Source of the DNA: Taenia hydatigena
Taxonomy: Eukaryota > Platyhelminthes > Cestoda > Cyclophyllidea > Taeniidae
DNA: 64,000 bases
Direction of reading: 5' to 3'
Assembly: GCA_036345935.2 (NCBI GenBank)
Contig: JADWOT020000009.1
Span: 386,287 to 450,286 of the forward strand
The notes beneath the pieces are model-generated. The model worked only from the letters and a program-made list of their open reading frames with translations, was not told the origin of the DNA and searched no databases. Of this stretch, positions 1 through 14,214 are shown one piece after another; position 1 is the stretch's first letter, and each line of letters begins with the position of its first letter. Both the position numbers and the translations under genes were made by a program.

Positions 1-3000
1 ACATTGAGAGAGAAACAATTTAACTAGTGAAGCTTCATTCCATTACCTTACTCTCCACTTTTACTCCTTATTATCCTCTTGTAAGGCCTTTTTCCTGCAA
101 ACCCTATTTAGTTGTCCAAGTGATCAGTCCTAAAAGACAATTACTAAAATTTGTCGCATACCTTCTTTTGACACCTTTCAATCGGTGAGGTACTCGCCAC
201 TCCAATCCATTCTCAGGCATCCCTTTCCATCTAACGATAAGGTGCCTACTTTTATTAAGCGCCTTACCTCCAAAATCAAGCATCTCAGCAATTTTCACCT
301 CTATTAACACCACCCCTTTTAATTGCCGACCCTCCGTTCTAATTTCTATGCGGCGGTGCGATTTTTAAACGCCAACAATAGGTGACATTCATCAACTGAA
401 GAACTGTGATTAAGGGAATATGGGGAACGAGGACGAGAGCGTCGAAGAGTATGGTACAAGGTCTTCTCACATGTAAGGTTTGCGCCTCTTTGAGGCACAA
501 GGCGTTTGCGCTGCCCTTTGAGAGTACCGTCACAAAGGTCTGACCAATTTAGTCGAAGGAGGTGTGGCTTCACACAGTACTGTTGTACCGAGTCTGTAGA
601 TATCTTCAATGTGTGAATAAATACCAGTGAACATTTGTATGTGAATTGCATCACACACACACGAACAAAGAAAGCCTAGTGTTCTAGAGTACGGATGAAG
701 TGGTGTGTGCCTCAGAGGTGTCTGGTGTACAGAAGGCGTCCCATTTGTTTGGCCACTTCTTTTTTCTCAACTAATTCATCTGTAAACAAATTGCTGTATC
801 ACAGAAACATCACTCGGAGGACGCATGATACCGTTCTGCCTCATTGTCCAGTGGTAATAAAGTAATAAGCTTTCTCCTCGAACACGCTGAATCGTCCTCT
901 GAGTGACTGATTAATTGGCAGAGTCGGGCAGTTGTTATGCCTCACTTCTGGTGATAAGTTTCGCTACCGGCATTCAAACATTTTCCAAATGCCTATTGTT
1001 GGTGAATAAGTCGATCCTTTCCAATTTCTGCAATGTCCACTTGTGATGGTGACGCTTCGACAGTTGATATATGCCTCTTTAATCTTCTGCACAAAAAGCG
1101 AGACGCATCCTCTTCAATTTAGCCAGGCATCGTGACTTAATAACGCAAACTTACTTACTCACCATATATAACCATCTGAAGTCGAGAGGCAGGCACCAAC
1201 AAAACTGTAATTGACCAGTCAGTAAGACGACTTTTGGTTTAATTTTTGGACGTTTTTACTGCCATCTGCTACCATAGGTGCTCTTCCGTATTCACTTCTA
1301 CCACAGCAACCTCTGTGCTCTTCCATGCCTCAACACGAATTTGGCTCCTCTGAAGTTCAAATGACATCTCTCAGAGAGGCTGAGCGCTCTTGAGGTGTTC
1401 CACCAAATGGACAGGAGTCGTAGCATCGACCTGGTGACCGACTTGAAGGAGCAAGTTCGAACAGCTCTCTTTCTCGCTAATGTTCTCTGTTCTCTTCACA
1501 CTTGTTTGGCTGTCTGCTCGGATGTGGGCTCCTTTTTGCCTAATTAATCGAAATTTTACCGTATTGACGTATATCGAATTACATCTGGGTGTCCGTGAGA
1601 GGGGATGAATTGTTCCAAGTGCCTTCTGAGCAAACAGAAATTTATGGTTTTCACTTTCCTAACTACGCTACTTATAAACCTCACCGACTTCAGTAGTATG
1701 CTTGAGACAATTTACAAATTCGAAAGTCTGATTTTGAGGTAATTTTAAGTCTGTCGGAACAGTGAATCTGTCAAACTCCTTGACATCGGTATGTATGCCA
1801 CCTCACATCGTATTTAAACAGATCTGGTGTAATCCATCCCGACCCAATACAACCCAATTGAAGTCACCGCTACTGACGACAAAATGAGAGAGTGGTGATG
1901 CGTGGGCGCGTGGGTCTAGGAAATCGTGAACGATGATCCAACGCTCTTGTGAAAGAAGCTATCAAGTTCCATATGCGGATATTTACAAAAGACCTGGAGA
2001 ACAGTACCTGTGATAATGAGACGTCGGATCACTCATGAGTTACACAATTGATTCATTTGAACGCTTCAAAGGTGGACCTCGAAGACGGACAGATAGAGAA
2101 AAAGATAGGTAGATGGACGGATAGATGGCCGACTGGACAGCCATATCTTAGCGCGTCAGTGACGATCACATCACCCATCTTGAACGCTTAGTACGAGACA
2201 AATCCTCTTATGCCAAAAGTGTACAAAGTGCAGTCATAAAAGGACACTGGCAAACTCGAAAGTATACACACTGCGTGTGAAGTCAACTTGATGTTTTTGA
2301 TTAACACAGAACGATGGTTGAATACCGCGTTGCGGCAAGTGTTTTAACCAGGCGGGTCAGTTCTTTAGAAGAGGATACTCTCGTCTTCTCTTGCAGTCTC
2401 TGCCTTCGCAATACCCCTCTGTGGACTCGTTTAAAACTTTAATTTTCTATCGTAAAAAATGAATCTATTCCAGAGCGTCAAAGCGCACTTATGCGTATTG
2501 ATATCAGTTGTTCTTCTCCTTGTATTGTCAAATTTAAGGTAAGATCTATGAAATATCAAATATCCAATGCGACCATTAAATAAAGGCCGCTAAACATAAC
2601 TGTTAAAATTGGCAGGAGGAATAATAGTAAATCCTTCGAAACGGACGAAAAGATCAAATTTATCTCAGCGACTAGATTGACAAGACAATGAAGACAAAGT
2701 TGCTAATCGGTTCGAAAAGTGACGGTTTTATTGAGCTGAAGGCCTTCGAAGTAAATGGCACTTTGAACGCATTTGTCTGCGCAGGCATGGACCATTCTCA
2801 TGCATTTAATGAACAGAGGCATAGTGGAGTAGTAATCCGAACCTCCTCTAGCCATCACTATCACTCAAGCCCAAAAATGCTTATTAAGGATCTTGGCATG
2901 GCCACACGCTGTTCATTGTGTGATAGGGAGGAGAAAAGGTGGTGAAGAGGACTCCCGGGGCTAAAGAAAAACTCAGACATCTGACCCGTTTTCCTCTCCT

Positions 3001-4470
3001 CTCCCCCTCTCTTCCGATTTCAGTGTAGGCGAAGTCTGTCTGGAAAGAAGAACTCAGTGTATGCAAAATGTGGGTAGGATGGTCTTAGAGGCTCTTAATA
3101 CGTTCGAATTTGAAGTGTGCGTGAATGTGTTAGTACTCTCTGGGACATTGAAGCCTCCTCAAAAACGGGAGATAAGAAAGGTCTACCTTTTTAGTTCAAA
3201 AATCGAACGAATCATTTAGTTGGTGAGACTGAATAAATTGACCGTTCGAACTAGCATTTAATTGGCACTTAAGCCCTTAATCACCCAGTATATTCGATTT
3301 AGTGGACAATTCTACGGTCGCTTTTGAGTGTGATGGAGTAAAGATGAGTGTATATTAGGTAATAGCATGCATCCTTCAAACGGAACCAATGGCTGCAAAA
3401 AGGGACGTAGCAATTGTTCATGCATGTCGATATCACGTGACAAATTTTGTCTGACAAGTGGACTGACCTCACAACTCATTAAAAAGGCTTTTCAACACGT
3501 GGTTAAGGTAACTGCAAAATAAACGTAAAATGAGCTAAGGAGGAAGAAACAGCGTCTCTTCAAGCAGATGTGTGCGTCAGAAGAGATATCAATTCCCTTT
3601 CCTGGTAAGAACTTGTCTTGTGTAAGAAATGCAAAACGCTGAAGGCATTGAAACAACCGCAGACATAATCACGAGGAGAAGGTATCTTGGGGTGGATAAC
3701 AAATATGAAAAAGAAGAGAGCACAAATTCCACATCTTCCACTGCTCTGTTGCATGACAACCTTCAGTTCAGTTCCGGATTTAGGCCATGCCAAATGACGG
3801 AGGCAACAAAGCACAATGGCTTTGATGATGATGTCTGATTGTATAACGCCGAATTGCATCAGAATAGAAGGTGGCTAGTGCGCAGTAATGGTGGCAAAGG
3901 AGGCTGTGATATTCTACTTGCTCTCCACTTCATGCGGATGGATGGATGGATAGACGGGTAATGTATAGTGAGTCGAGATTGTTTGGGAAATGAATAAATA
4001 GGTAGGTAGGAGGGTGGATTGGGGGTTCTAGAATCTGCCACAATGTTGAGCCTGCAAATCACACACGTCCCAATGACATCTTAGTCTCCAAAACACGAAA
4101 TCCTTTCGATATGTGTTTGCACGCAGGGGGTTACACTATCAAGTGAACAGTTAAACTAATTCCCTCTACTTCTTGACTATGGGTTTATCACCTCAAAATA
4201 TGTGTACTTTACACACTCGATTCTCCTTGCAGAAGCAGCGGTATAGATGTGTGTGCTAGCACTTATGTTCTATACTGTGAGGACTATTGGTAGCCAACGT
4301 CCCAGCTACACCTCTCGTGTTTGTTCAAGTGAAAAGGGGGCCGAGATAAGGGGTGGGGAGCAAAGGGAGAAAGGAGGCTTGGGGCGGGGCTTAGGCCATA
4401 AGTAAAGGTAGAAGAATGTGTTGTGTGTGCGCTTGAGCGTGACTTTCGAGGTCATAGTGTGTTTTTCTAG

Positions 4471-4505
4471 CTCAGCTCAGCTCAGCTCTGCTATGCTATG
4501 CTATG
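4471..4505. repeat. Pentanucleotide tandem array (CTCAG/CTATG)
   Basis: Seven consecutive pentamers: three CTCAG, one CTCTG, three CTATG. The central hybrid unit suggests that one unit type mutated and then expanded. Confidence 0.8.
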
Positions 4506-7500
4506 AACTGTAGCACACACAAATAAGTATCCACGTGAGTGGTGAATGAACGAGCGAGCCAGTGGATAGATTAATGAATGAACAGAATCAATAGGGGTTT
4601 TTGATAATTTTTGTTGTTGCTGCTATAGCTGCAGCTTCATAGTTAGCCAAGCGAAAATATTTCCACCCGTGACACCCCAACTGCAAATACCATGACGAGT
4701 TAGTCAATACGACGCCGTTAGGTAGCCATTTTGCTTGCGATCATCCATTGGATACGATAGCTGAAGACTAATGCCTTGTCAATTGTAAAATCTACTATTC
4801 GTGAACCATCTGTCGACTGATGATTGAATGCGTTGTCTGATCACCTAAAATGCCAATCGTTCGATAAAACAAACAAGAACAAAAAATATGTAAGAGCCTA
4901 ATGAAGGTACTGCTTTTGACAATCAAGCGCTTCCACACGTTGGAACTGTACAAGGTGTCACTCGACTACTCGATGAGGTAAAAGAATCGAAAAAAAATTG
5001 GAAGAGTGTAGCGCTTTCCTTTCAAATTAGTATTCTATCCTTTAAGATATACCTTGGGAAAAAATATAAAAGAAGAATTTTGACAAGAAGCAATCTCTGA
5101 GAAGTGCTTGTCTTCCAGTGGTACTCGGTCTTCTGAACCCAGCCGTGCGCACAAAAGATGTCTACCTGATCGACCCGGTTGCATGCTAGTGAACTGCCGT
5201 CTGCCAATCCCTTCCGACGAGAAACAAGCTAGCTGCAGGATCCAACCTTAGTGGTCACTGCTCCTATAGATAAATATAACAGTTCTTGTGACCTACGACT
5301 CTGCATCTCTTTCATTCCTCAACCGCTTATTCTATTTCTTATATGACGACGGGATTGTTAAATGCTACCTACCACAAGGGGAAGGGTGATTATGCAGAGG
5401 GGGGGGGGGGAACGAGGATGAGAGTGAGGCAGTATCTCCCTTCTCTCCGCCTCTCTCCATCTAATACCCCCTCTTTTCTATAAAGTGTTGCTTGGCGATG
5501 CTAAGCATGAAGTGCGTTTCATACGTTGTTTGTGAGGAATAACACTTTTTTCGCCTCAACTTAGTGATTCTCACTATTGCTGGAGCAATAAAAACTTCCA
5601 TGGAGGGGATTGTACGTGCCTCGGGAGTTGGACTCATGATGAGATCCCCGTTGCCCTGTACTACAGAGGCCACTCCTTATCACACGTTAGTCATTCAGCC
5701 ATCAACCAGCCCTTTGCTAACGGTGTGCTTAAATAGACTGAGGGAATTATTAACATGGCCTATTGTGGGTGAAATCTTGTCATTGAGCTTTCAGCTCCGT
5801 TTGTTGCATCACTCAGATGAAACCCGACTGCATGCTTCTGACAATAATCTCGAATAATACGTAATTCTGCAGCCTTTTCAAGGGTAGAGATTTTTCCAGA
5901 AAGTGGCGCATCCAATTTTGCTTTGTTGATTCACCACCAGAACCAGCGCGTTTTTTGGGGGCGTCCCTGAGAGGTAAGAAATGGCGAATAAACGAATCGC
6001 ATCATTACTCAGAGTACCGCTACATTTCTAGAACAGTATGTTTCATTTAAATCGTGAGGATATGAATCTGATGTGCTCAAGCCCAGTGAAAGGAGAAAGG
6101 TCCGTCGACGCTGCCAATGGTGTAGTATCTCCGTTCGTTCTTTTTTTTCTGCCTTCGAGTTTGAAATCCTTAATAGTGAGCTTTGGAGACGTGATTTAGT
6201 CGCAGCTAGATTTATTTTGTGTTGTGAGCAGTTGTTATAGCACGCCCTTTGACCCTCTGAAATGGAATGGACCTTGTAACTGGCTGTTTATCTATCAATT
6301 TTTGAACTTGATGTTTTGCTAATTAGGAAGGAAATTTGGTGATCTGCTGAGTAATCAAAAAGTGCAGCCGCACAGACAAAAGATTCGATGCCTGAAAGTC
6401 TTCAAGTTATTGCGATAGTTTAGCTACAATGGGCGCAAAAAATCCTTTATTGAGGTACGCCAAATGGTTGAATGAATGGGTTGAGGAAATGGATTAAGAG
6501 TTGAATGATACGTAAGTGGATGGATTGTTAGATTGAGAACGGGCAACATAGATTGACCTAATGACTAATAACGCACTATTCGGAGATAATAAAAAGTCAG
6601 GTACATTGCTGTGAAGAGAATAACACAAAAAGTCATTAAAAATCTTTCCAATTTCGTCAGTTAATCTTTTGCAAGAAAAAAATTACGCAACTGTAAGAAT
6701 TAATATGTTGGTGGGATCCCATTAAAACTGAATGGGATGTAGATTTTTAGAGCCCTCAGAGTGGTTGAAACAGTGCCGTATTTCTTCATTCCTAACGCCC
6801 TCTGGGTTATTCACTCTGCCCAACAAGTGCTTGTATGCACGCTTAAAATTCTGGAACGTGAGTGAATGTGTGTGTGTTTGTGCCGTGTATGTTTGTATGT
6901 TTTCGCTTGCTTGGCTATGCCTAAAACACCGGTTAACTGCTACACTCGACCTCAAATGACCCCATTGCGTGCTCACTCAGGCGTGGGTTCGCGTGATTAT
7001 TGTCTTGCCAACATTATAACGTGCCTTTCTCTCACTCTTCACTATCTGCCTGGTTGCCCGCGCATAGACTTCATCCCTCCACCTTAGCCTCCTTTTATTT
7101 TCCCCTTCAGTGCCTTCTACTGCTCCCACACCAATCAATAAGCAAGTGCGATCCTCCCCTTAGTGCGTCCAAGATGCATAAATGGGTCTTAACAAGTCCT
7201 CTCAAACACCTTAGTGTAGGTCAGCCACATCCACTCACTCCATTTCGTGGATCACGTAAGCAGGTCGTAGCATGTACGTTTATCGTGCAAAGAGTGCAGT
7301 TGGATCGCCTCTTCTCATGAAAAATGCACTCACTGCTCAAGTCATACCTGAAAATTCTAAATTGACTATTTAAGAAAGATAAAAGCAGCTTATTTCCCTT
7401 TTAATCCACGTATTCATCTCTCCCACATTTATACACCCTGTCCAACAGTTATCTTTTTTCTCAAAAACTGCATTGATGAAAAAGGGGATTTGTCATTACG

Positions 7501-7735
7501 GCTGAAACTTCCAAGTGGAGATAAGTTGATGTCCTCCTTCACTCTTTCGTGACCAACGTACTTTTATGAATTCTTTGTGCTCACCGTTGTCAAACATATA
7601 TCTGCAAATTATACGCTCGAAATGAAGGACTTCCACGTACAGAAAGACTACCAACAGGAGTGAATAATAGCTTCGTCGTGGAGTGACAACAAAAACACCA
7701 CGGCTGTGATCGTCATGACGTGCTCCTTACGGTTG

Positions 7736-7790
7736 GCCAGCCAGCCAGCCAGCTATCCATCCGTCTGTCCATATGTCTGTCTATCTGTCC
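7736..7790. repeat. CCAG / TCTG tetranucleotide-rich tract
   Basis: Perfect CCAG repeats run into imperfect ATCC and GTCT/TCTG units. Simple-sequence DNA with no coding signal. Confidence 0.7.
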
Positions 7791-9374
7791 GCCTTCGAAG
7801 CGTTTGCATGAATCAAGTGTGCAACGGGTGAGTGGTCCGAGGTCCCACCATCTTGGCGTACTGTTCTCGAAATCTCTGTTGAATATTCACGGATCGGGAT
7901 TGGCCAGCTTTGTTAACAAGGGGGCTTGGTTCATCAACCCACATTATTCTGTCCATGCATGCGTGCGCCACCACTATTGTCTGCCACCTAGATTAGTGTT
8001 GTCTAGACCGGCTAGTAATATGTCCTCAATCTCTTGATGATAAGGGCAGCCAGTCCCCGTAGCGTTTGTTATACCTCTAGTAGGGCATAAAAACCCCAGT
8101 TTTATTTGAACCCCTTGTATATATTCGACCGTTACAGGGTCTGCGTGATCTACCGTCAAGCAGAAATGGCTCTAATCCGTGCATCTGTCAGTTAATCTTG
8201 GACGGGAACAACGCCTTGATAAGACACTTAAAATCGGGCGTTAGGTGGGCAAACATTCAGGCAATTTTTGGGGCCTACGGAAAGGGAGGAGAATGAATGG
8301 AGGGCAGGAAGGCGGGTAAGTGGGGTGTCTACAATTTATTGGTCTTCAGTGAATTATTAATCTCCAGTCTCAACTCAATTTGGGCTGCCTCTCTTCATCC
8401 CTCTCTCGCCCTCTCGCCCTATCGCCCTCTGATTCCCACTCCACCTCTCGATGCCTCGCACGATTCTCTAAATTATTAACGCCCTTCAGCATTGTTTCAA
8501 ATCGCCGGCCTGTCCATTTGAACTTGCTGCGTGTGTATAAACGGGGGATGGGGGTAGGTAAGACGAATATAAAGCGAGTGTCTAAGTATGCGTGATGTCA
8601 CTTTATGAAATGCCTAAATGAATGGTAAACTCGCGTGTGGAAAAGCAGGCTAAAAAGACCAGTGCCTCTACCAACACGCCATAAATCCCACTTCTCCGCG
8701 CAACCCGAATTCAACAATAGGCATGAAAATAACTAGGACGTCACGATAAGACCAATCATTAAGAACATTCGCCACATTGTTCCCTATAATTGGCATTTCG
8801 TTGTAAATGCGAAATGCTAGCTCGTTCGCCAAACCTACAATTAAGGGCTGCCTTTGTTCAATCATTCCAAGATAATATACACCTGCTGCTTTTAAGGAAA
8901 CCGTTAATACAGAGTGCCTGAATAACAATAAATACACACTTTATTCCGGGGAGAAAGGGAAACAAACGCACATACAGAGATAAGATCACTAGAATGAGAT
9001 AGAAAGAAGGGGAAGGGTGTGGACAGCAGCGGCCAAAGAAATAAACCAATCGAATGTGGGAGTGGTGTTGTCCAATAGCTATACAGTATTCGAGCTTTGC
9101 CCGAGCGCTTTTCTCCCACACACATACCGAGTATATGCGCGTTAGCGAGTGTTTGTGGCATGTGTGCGTGCGTATGTGCATTAGCTGTTGATTGGCGCGC
9201 GCAGGCGAAACTCGGCGTGCGAATGGCCAGGCTCGACTCTCGACCCCCAGTGCGCACGCATAGGCGTGCACTCGCTCGCTCGCAATTTCACGCCTCCTCC
9301 TTCTTTCTGCCATAGTGGTGGTGCGTGCGTGCTAGTGAGGTGCGTAGCACACACACATTGCTTCTCCACCCATT

Positions 9375-9420
9375 TGTGCGCGCGTGTGTGTGTATGTGCA
9401 TGCACACACGCACGCACGCG
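9375..9420. repeat. 46-bp perfectly alternating pyrimidine-purine tract (potential Z-DNA)
   Basis: Every base from 9375 to 9420 alternates pyrimidine and purine without a break, moving from CG steps through TG/TA steps to CA/CG steps. It contains the 12-bp palindrome TGTGCATGCACA at 9396-9407. It ends 31 bp before the TATA box of the ZBED-like gene, so it lies in the proximal promoter. Alternating CG/TG steps are the classic Z-DNA-prone composition; actual Z-DNA formation is an inference. Confidence 0.8.
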
Positions 9421-9451
9421 ATTTGAGAAGCCGAGTTGAACACCCTGGAGA

Positions 9452-9487
9452 TATAAAAGAGGGAACGATTAGGCGGTTTGATCAGTC
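9452..9487 (+). promoter_or_regulatory. Core promoter (TATA box plus initiator) of the ZBED-like gene
   Basis: TATAAAAG lies at 9452-9459 and an initiator-like TCAGTC at 9482-9487, with the A at 9484. The TATA-to-start spacing is about 32 bp, the canonical distance. The first ATG of the gene (9564) follows about 80 nt downstream, giving a short 5' UTR. Confidence 0.65.
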
Positions 9488-9563
9488 CGTTACACTCGCA
9501 CGCATCCACGGCACACACACACGCACACACGTAGGCCCATAGGTATAAACACAAACTAAAGCC

Positions 9564-12500
9564 ATGCAAGCAATGAGCAATGACAACCCTGATTTCTTCA
9601 TGGAGACTTCCCCGGCTGAAGGCGGAAATCAAGCCGTCCATTCTCCCTCTGAAGGCAGTTCTGAAATGGATGCTTCGTCTTTCGATACCAGTATGCGGCA
9701 TTTCGTCTACTCCGATTTACCAATCAATGCATCAACTCCCGCCGTCTCTGCACCCTCCACCATGCCCATGCGATTGAAACCAGGCAACAAGAAATCTTTC
9801 GTGTGGAACTACTTTCGCCATCCAGAGAGTGAATCTGGAATGGTAGACAGAACACGGACCCAATGTCTCCTCTGCAAAAGTCAATTAGCTTTTAACGCCT
9901 CTGGTACAACTACAACAATGCTCAACCACTTGAAGAGTCGGCATGGCGAGATAGCTCAACGCGAGGAATCACAAAGGGTTCGAAGTAACACTTCAAACCG
10001 AAGGAAGGAGGCAGCGACAGCTCGTGCTGCTTCTAGTGTATCCTACTCACCTCTGCGTGCACAGCAGCAATCATCACAGTCATCATTACCACCACCGTTA
10101 CCATCACAGATCCAAACCTCCAGAATCAGGCACAGCAATGGTTGCTCCGACTTGGCACAAATTTCGGGGGACCTCCGAAAATTCGCAGTGAGCTTCATCT
10201 CCTAAATATTTTGTTGCTTTTTGAGTCTTCTGCCTCCTTTGTCGACATTAATATTTTACCTAATTTGCTTCGAATAGTCCGACTTTTTTGAATGCACTGG
10301 ATTCCCAGAGGTGGCTCAAATCTCCACTTTGCGCGGGCCTATTAAGAGAGGGGAATCATTTTCTTGATTAGACCCTAATTTATGCAGCCAATTCGATGTC
10401 GTAGAGAGGTGAGTGCTAAGTGGCACTCGATGCGAAAAATTTATAGCTAGATAGGTAGACCTAGCGGTGCTCGAAAACTGTTGACGCCTGCTTAACTGCT
10501 TTGTGCGATAGACACAGCCTATTCTTCATCGTCATCTTCTTGAAAAATTCTCTCCAGATAGTCTTGTCACCAGACTTCGGGGTACTTCATTCACACGATT
10601 GCGTAGTTAGTTGCTCGCCTCCCCCCCTCCAACGAAAACAAGCCAGACCAGACACGAGAGAAGGTGAAAAAGGGTGACAGAGAATTCAGAAGTTCTCATC
10701 GGGTTTCTCTGGTGCCAATAAATTAGGTTATTTGTCAACTTTGCGGTCATGAGTCGATGCAACAGCAAAGTAAGGCATATTACCTCCACTCAAGTATTCG
10801 AGTGAGTTACGTCAGTGCAGAAGTATACACATGCCTGAAGGCACCCTGAGTTTCCTAAGGTTCGCCTTTTCTTTCTCAAGTGGTTGCAGTCGGAAATTTT
10901 TACATTCACACACAAAACACAGGGTTGTCAATTCCAAATTATTCAAGACGATGTGACAAGGGTCTTCTTGTCGATGGTGTCGGTGTGGGTTGGCAAGACA
11001 AGTGAAAGTTCAAAATTCCGATTTTCACACGTCGGCAAGTGACTGAAGGAAGGGGTGGGAAATGGAGAAGTGAAGGGAGCAAGAGAGAGGAATCACCTTT
11101 CTTTATTGAGGTCATTTACGCATAATCAAATGATACATTGGTCTCTCCTAGCCATTGTCCGGTTGCCATAGCGATTGACGAGAATTTTCAGTCAACCTCG
11201 GACACGATAAAGTTAGAGCAAAATGTTTATTGCAGCATTTAAAAGAGGAGACAAAGCAGACGAATCAAAAGATGGGTCTACTTCAGCCCTTTTTGGCACT
11301 GAGTGGATTGGACACCGGAGGCAGACACGGCAGTCCTCAGGTGGTTGGGTCTCCCGAGTCAATTGCGACGGCTGCGGAGGCTGCTGCAGCTGCAGCTGCA
11401 GCGGCTGCGGCATCTAGCGGTCTTCTTCCCCCTTCTGTATTTCTTGGAGGCCTGCCGCAGCTTCCTGCAGTCACTTCTGCACCGCTTATTCCACCTCTAT
11501 TTCCCATTCCGCCTCCTTTGGAATCAACGCCCTTGATGCCACAATTGGCAGGATTTTTACCTCCTAATTTTCCCGCTTTCGTCCCTCCAAATTCGTCCAC
11601 CTCCTCTGTCTCCATCGACACCGACGATGCGATGGAACGACTTCAATCAATACCGCAACTCAGTCCGGATTCTGGACCACTGGCAGTAGCACGAGCGTGG
11701 CTTTCAACTCTAACCAGCCTGCCTGGCCAGTCGGCAGTTAACGGTAGCTCTAACGGAACTCGAATCCCCACTACCTCGCCTACTAACACCAGCAGCAATG
11801 CCGCAATTTCCACGCCTTCAGGAAACCTAGCAGCGATGGAAGAGCTATTGAAGAGTCTCCCATGTCTGGCAGCACAGCAGGCGGGTGTCGGAAGTAACTC
11901 AAAGCCTCTACCAGTGCCACCATTGCCTCCTGACCTGCTCTCTACCCTGGTACACAACAGTCCATTGATGTTGAGCATTCTCTCAAGATCTCAGGCTCTT
12001 CTAGCCTCACAGGGCTGCATTCCACCACCGCCACCACCCCCTCCACCACCACCACCACAACCACTAATGCTTTCTACACCGCCTGCTACGTTGGCGACTG
12101 GTGCCTCGACGACAGCGCCACCGTCTACTCCCTCGGTGCTGTCTTCCAATGCCAAGTCCTCCTCCGAGAGTGTAGACTTAATGATAGGTACTGCAAAGCG
12201 CAAACGTACACGTCCAGTGTACATACCTCCGCAAATGCGAGCGGTGGTAAGTACTTATAGAAGTAGTATTCATTAACATACTATCGCAAAACTCACCAGA
12301 CAGCTCAATTCATGGCTACATGGCCCCATGTGCAACCCACTGGTTTCCCTTTCCTTCATAGAAACGAACTTCCGTGGAGGGCAGCCTAGGTGCTCCAGAG
12401 AGTCCAGAGGATTTGAGTATACCTCGAGCAACGCGACAGCAACAACATCATGGTTTGTCAACTGGAACGTTGGAAACACGTCTTGCCTACTTCCTTGTCC

Positions 12501-14160
12501 GCGAAATGCTTCCACCAGAAATTCTTGAGAGGGAAGGCTTTCGAGTGAGTTAATAGTTACTACATTTTGTGCGTTTTTTCCCCCACTCCTCTCGTTTCTT
12601 CATATTCCTACCTGACCTTCTTCTCGTCAAATCAGATAAATTTGAAGTGATTAGACCCTGCTAATGACAGATTGACAAGCCTCTAAATGCGTTCAAGAAA
12701 ATACAGAGTATTAAGATAGGCAAATATTATTTTGATTACTTCTCTTGAAATTGGTGGTTAACTCCTCCAACGAAGAAGATATCTGAATAACGAATACTGA
12801 CAGAAGTGAGTCTTTGCAACGCTGCTGAGGGAGTGATAATTTTACCACTTAGACTATAAGAAAAGTGGCTCAAAGAGAGGTAGAAAGAGGAAAAAAGAAC
12901 CAATCGATAGTCAATATTACCAAAGGTTTATTAAATATTTCCTCCTTTCGACCACCTTTTAACGTGAAAAAGAAGATACCTTTAAAGGGGATAGGATGTG
13001 ATGCAGAGGAGTAAAAGGTAACCCTCTGCTTGTACAAAACCTATCGATAACTTTTTATGACCTCAAAAATGTCGGATAACTAAAAAGGACAGGGAAATAC
13101 GGGAACATTTTCTGTCTCAAAGCATGATATTTGGTGGAATTTTGTTTCTCTTCCCTTTTTTCTGCCCTTCATAACTTGTAGAATGAGGGGATTGTGCAGT
13201 AAAGGACGAGAAAGCGTTTGGATTCCCTCAGAAAGGACTGCCTTGCAGTTGGATACACAGAACGTGGTAAAGTTTCGCAAAAGTTAAAGACATTGTTTTG
13301 AGGGCTTTGCAAGACCTTAGAGTAGGGAGAGCTCAAATGATGGGGGAGGTCCTAGGATGGAAGGCGAAAAGGTAGCAATGTTGTAAAAGTAGAGAAAGGT
13401 GGTCATACTCTCACTGAAGTCTACCTGAATGGGAGTGAAAACCTAATTTGTCATAAAGTGAGCGAGAAAAAGTTTGAGGTTTTTCCCGTAATGATTCGGT
13501 ACAGTTCCCTGTTGTCAAATGTAGAGACTTGCCAAGTACATTAAACGCCCGTTATTGTGCTTGCTGCTTCCATGCTACTTTGACTCCTCATATCGGATGA
13601 TTTAATCTGATGGGTGGGATTCAAGCTTGTCTACCCTATCGAGTCGAGTTTAATGCAGAAGATGAGGCTCATTTTTTATCGTCGTCTTCCGAAAATTCTC
13701 AATAAAATGCGCTAAGATATCTGTCACTGTTGACGCATTAATTCAAGACTGATTCGCCAGGACAATTTGGGAATGAATCGCGTGAATTGTAAAAGACAAA
13801 TCAGTTGTACCCACGTCAACCGTGAAAGTAGAGGACGCTGAAGAAATGGATGTCACTGGCATTAACAACAGACAACGGACAATAGGCCCCTGAAGATAGT
13901 GTATTTTTAGTTCTTCACTTATTCAATTTGCCTTGGCCCAAATCACCAGCTAAAAAGGGACACCTACCGACCAACTGACTGACTTGACGAGGAAGAGATT
14001 TACCTATTGCGGCACTCGTTGCGCAATCGAGATTACTGCTTCACACACACACACACACGTTTCCGAGACAAGCACAACTTCATGCATAGAAGGCTATGCC
14101 TCGTGTTCACACCGACGGCTAAATATCTACGGTTGGCATATTCACGCACTCAATACTACT

Positions 14161-14214
<54 letters not shown>

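Larger units (their letters stand above)
1..9374. other. Intergenic region, no supportable gene
   Basis: No open frame here is longer than about 150 codons, and none shows a recognisable domain or a chain of phase-compatible exons. The longest frames (8858-9313 minus, 9288-9701 minus) lie in GT/CA-rich sequence upstream of the ZBED-like gene and look like low-complexity artefacts. The stretch holds scattered simple repeats: GATG/GATA-type tetramers near 2080-2130 and 3930-3960, a pentamer array at 4471, a 12-G run at 5399-5410, and CCAG/TCTG tetramers near 7736. Non-coding RNAs or UTR exons cannot be excluded by eye. Confidence 0.6.

Noticed and set aside
8858..9701. Overlapping minus-strand frames of 117-151 codons near the ZBED-like promoter
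   Set aside because: They are driven by CA/GT-rich composition (His-Thr, Cys-Val repeats) and run antisense across the promoter and first exon.
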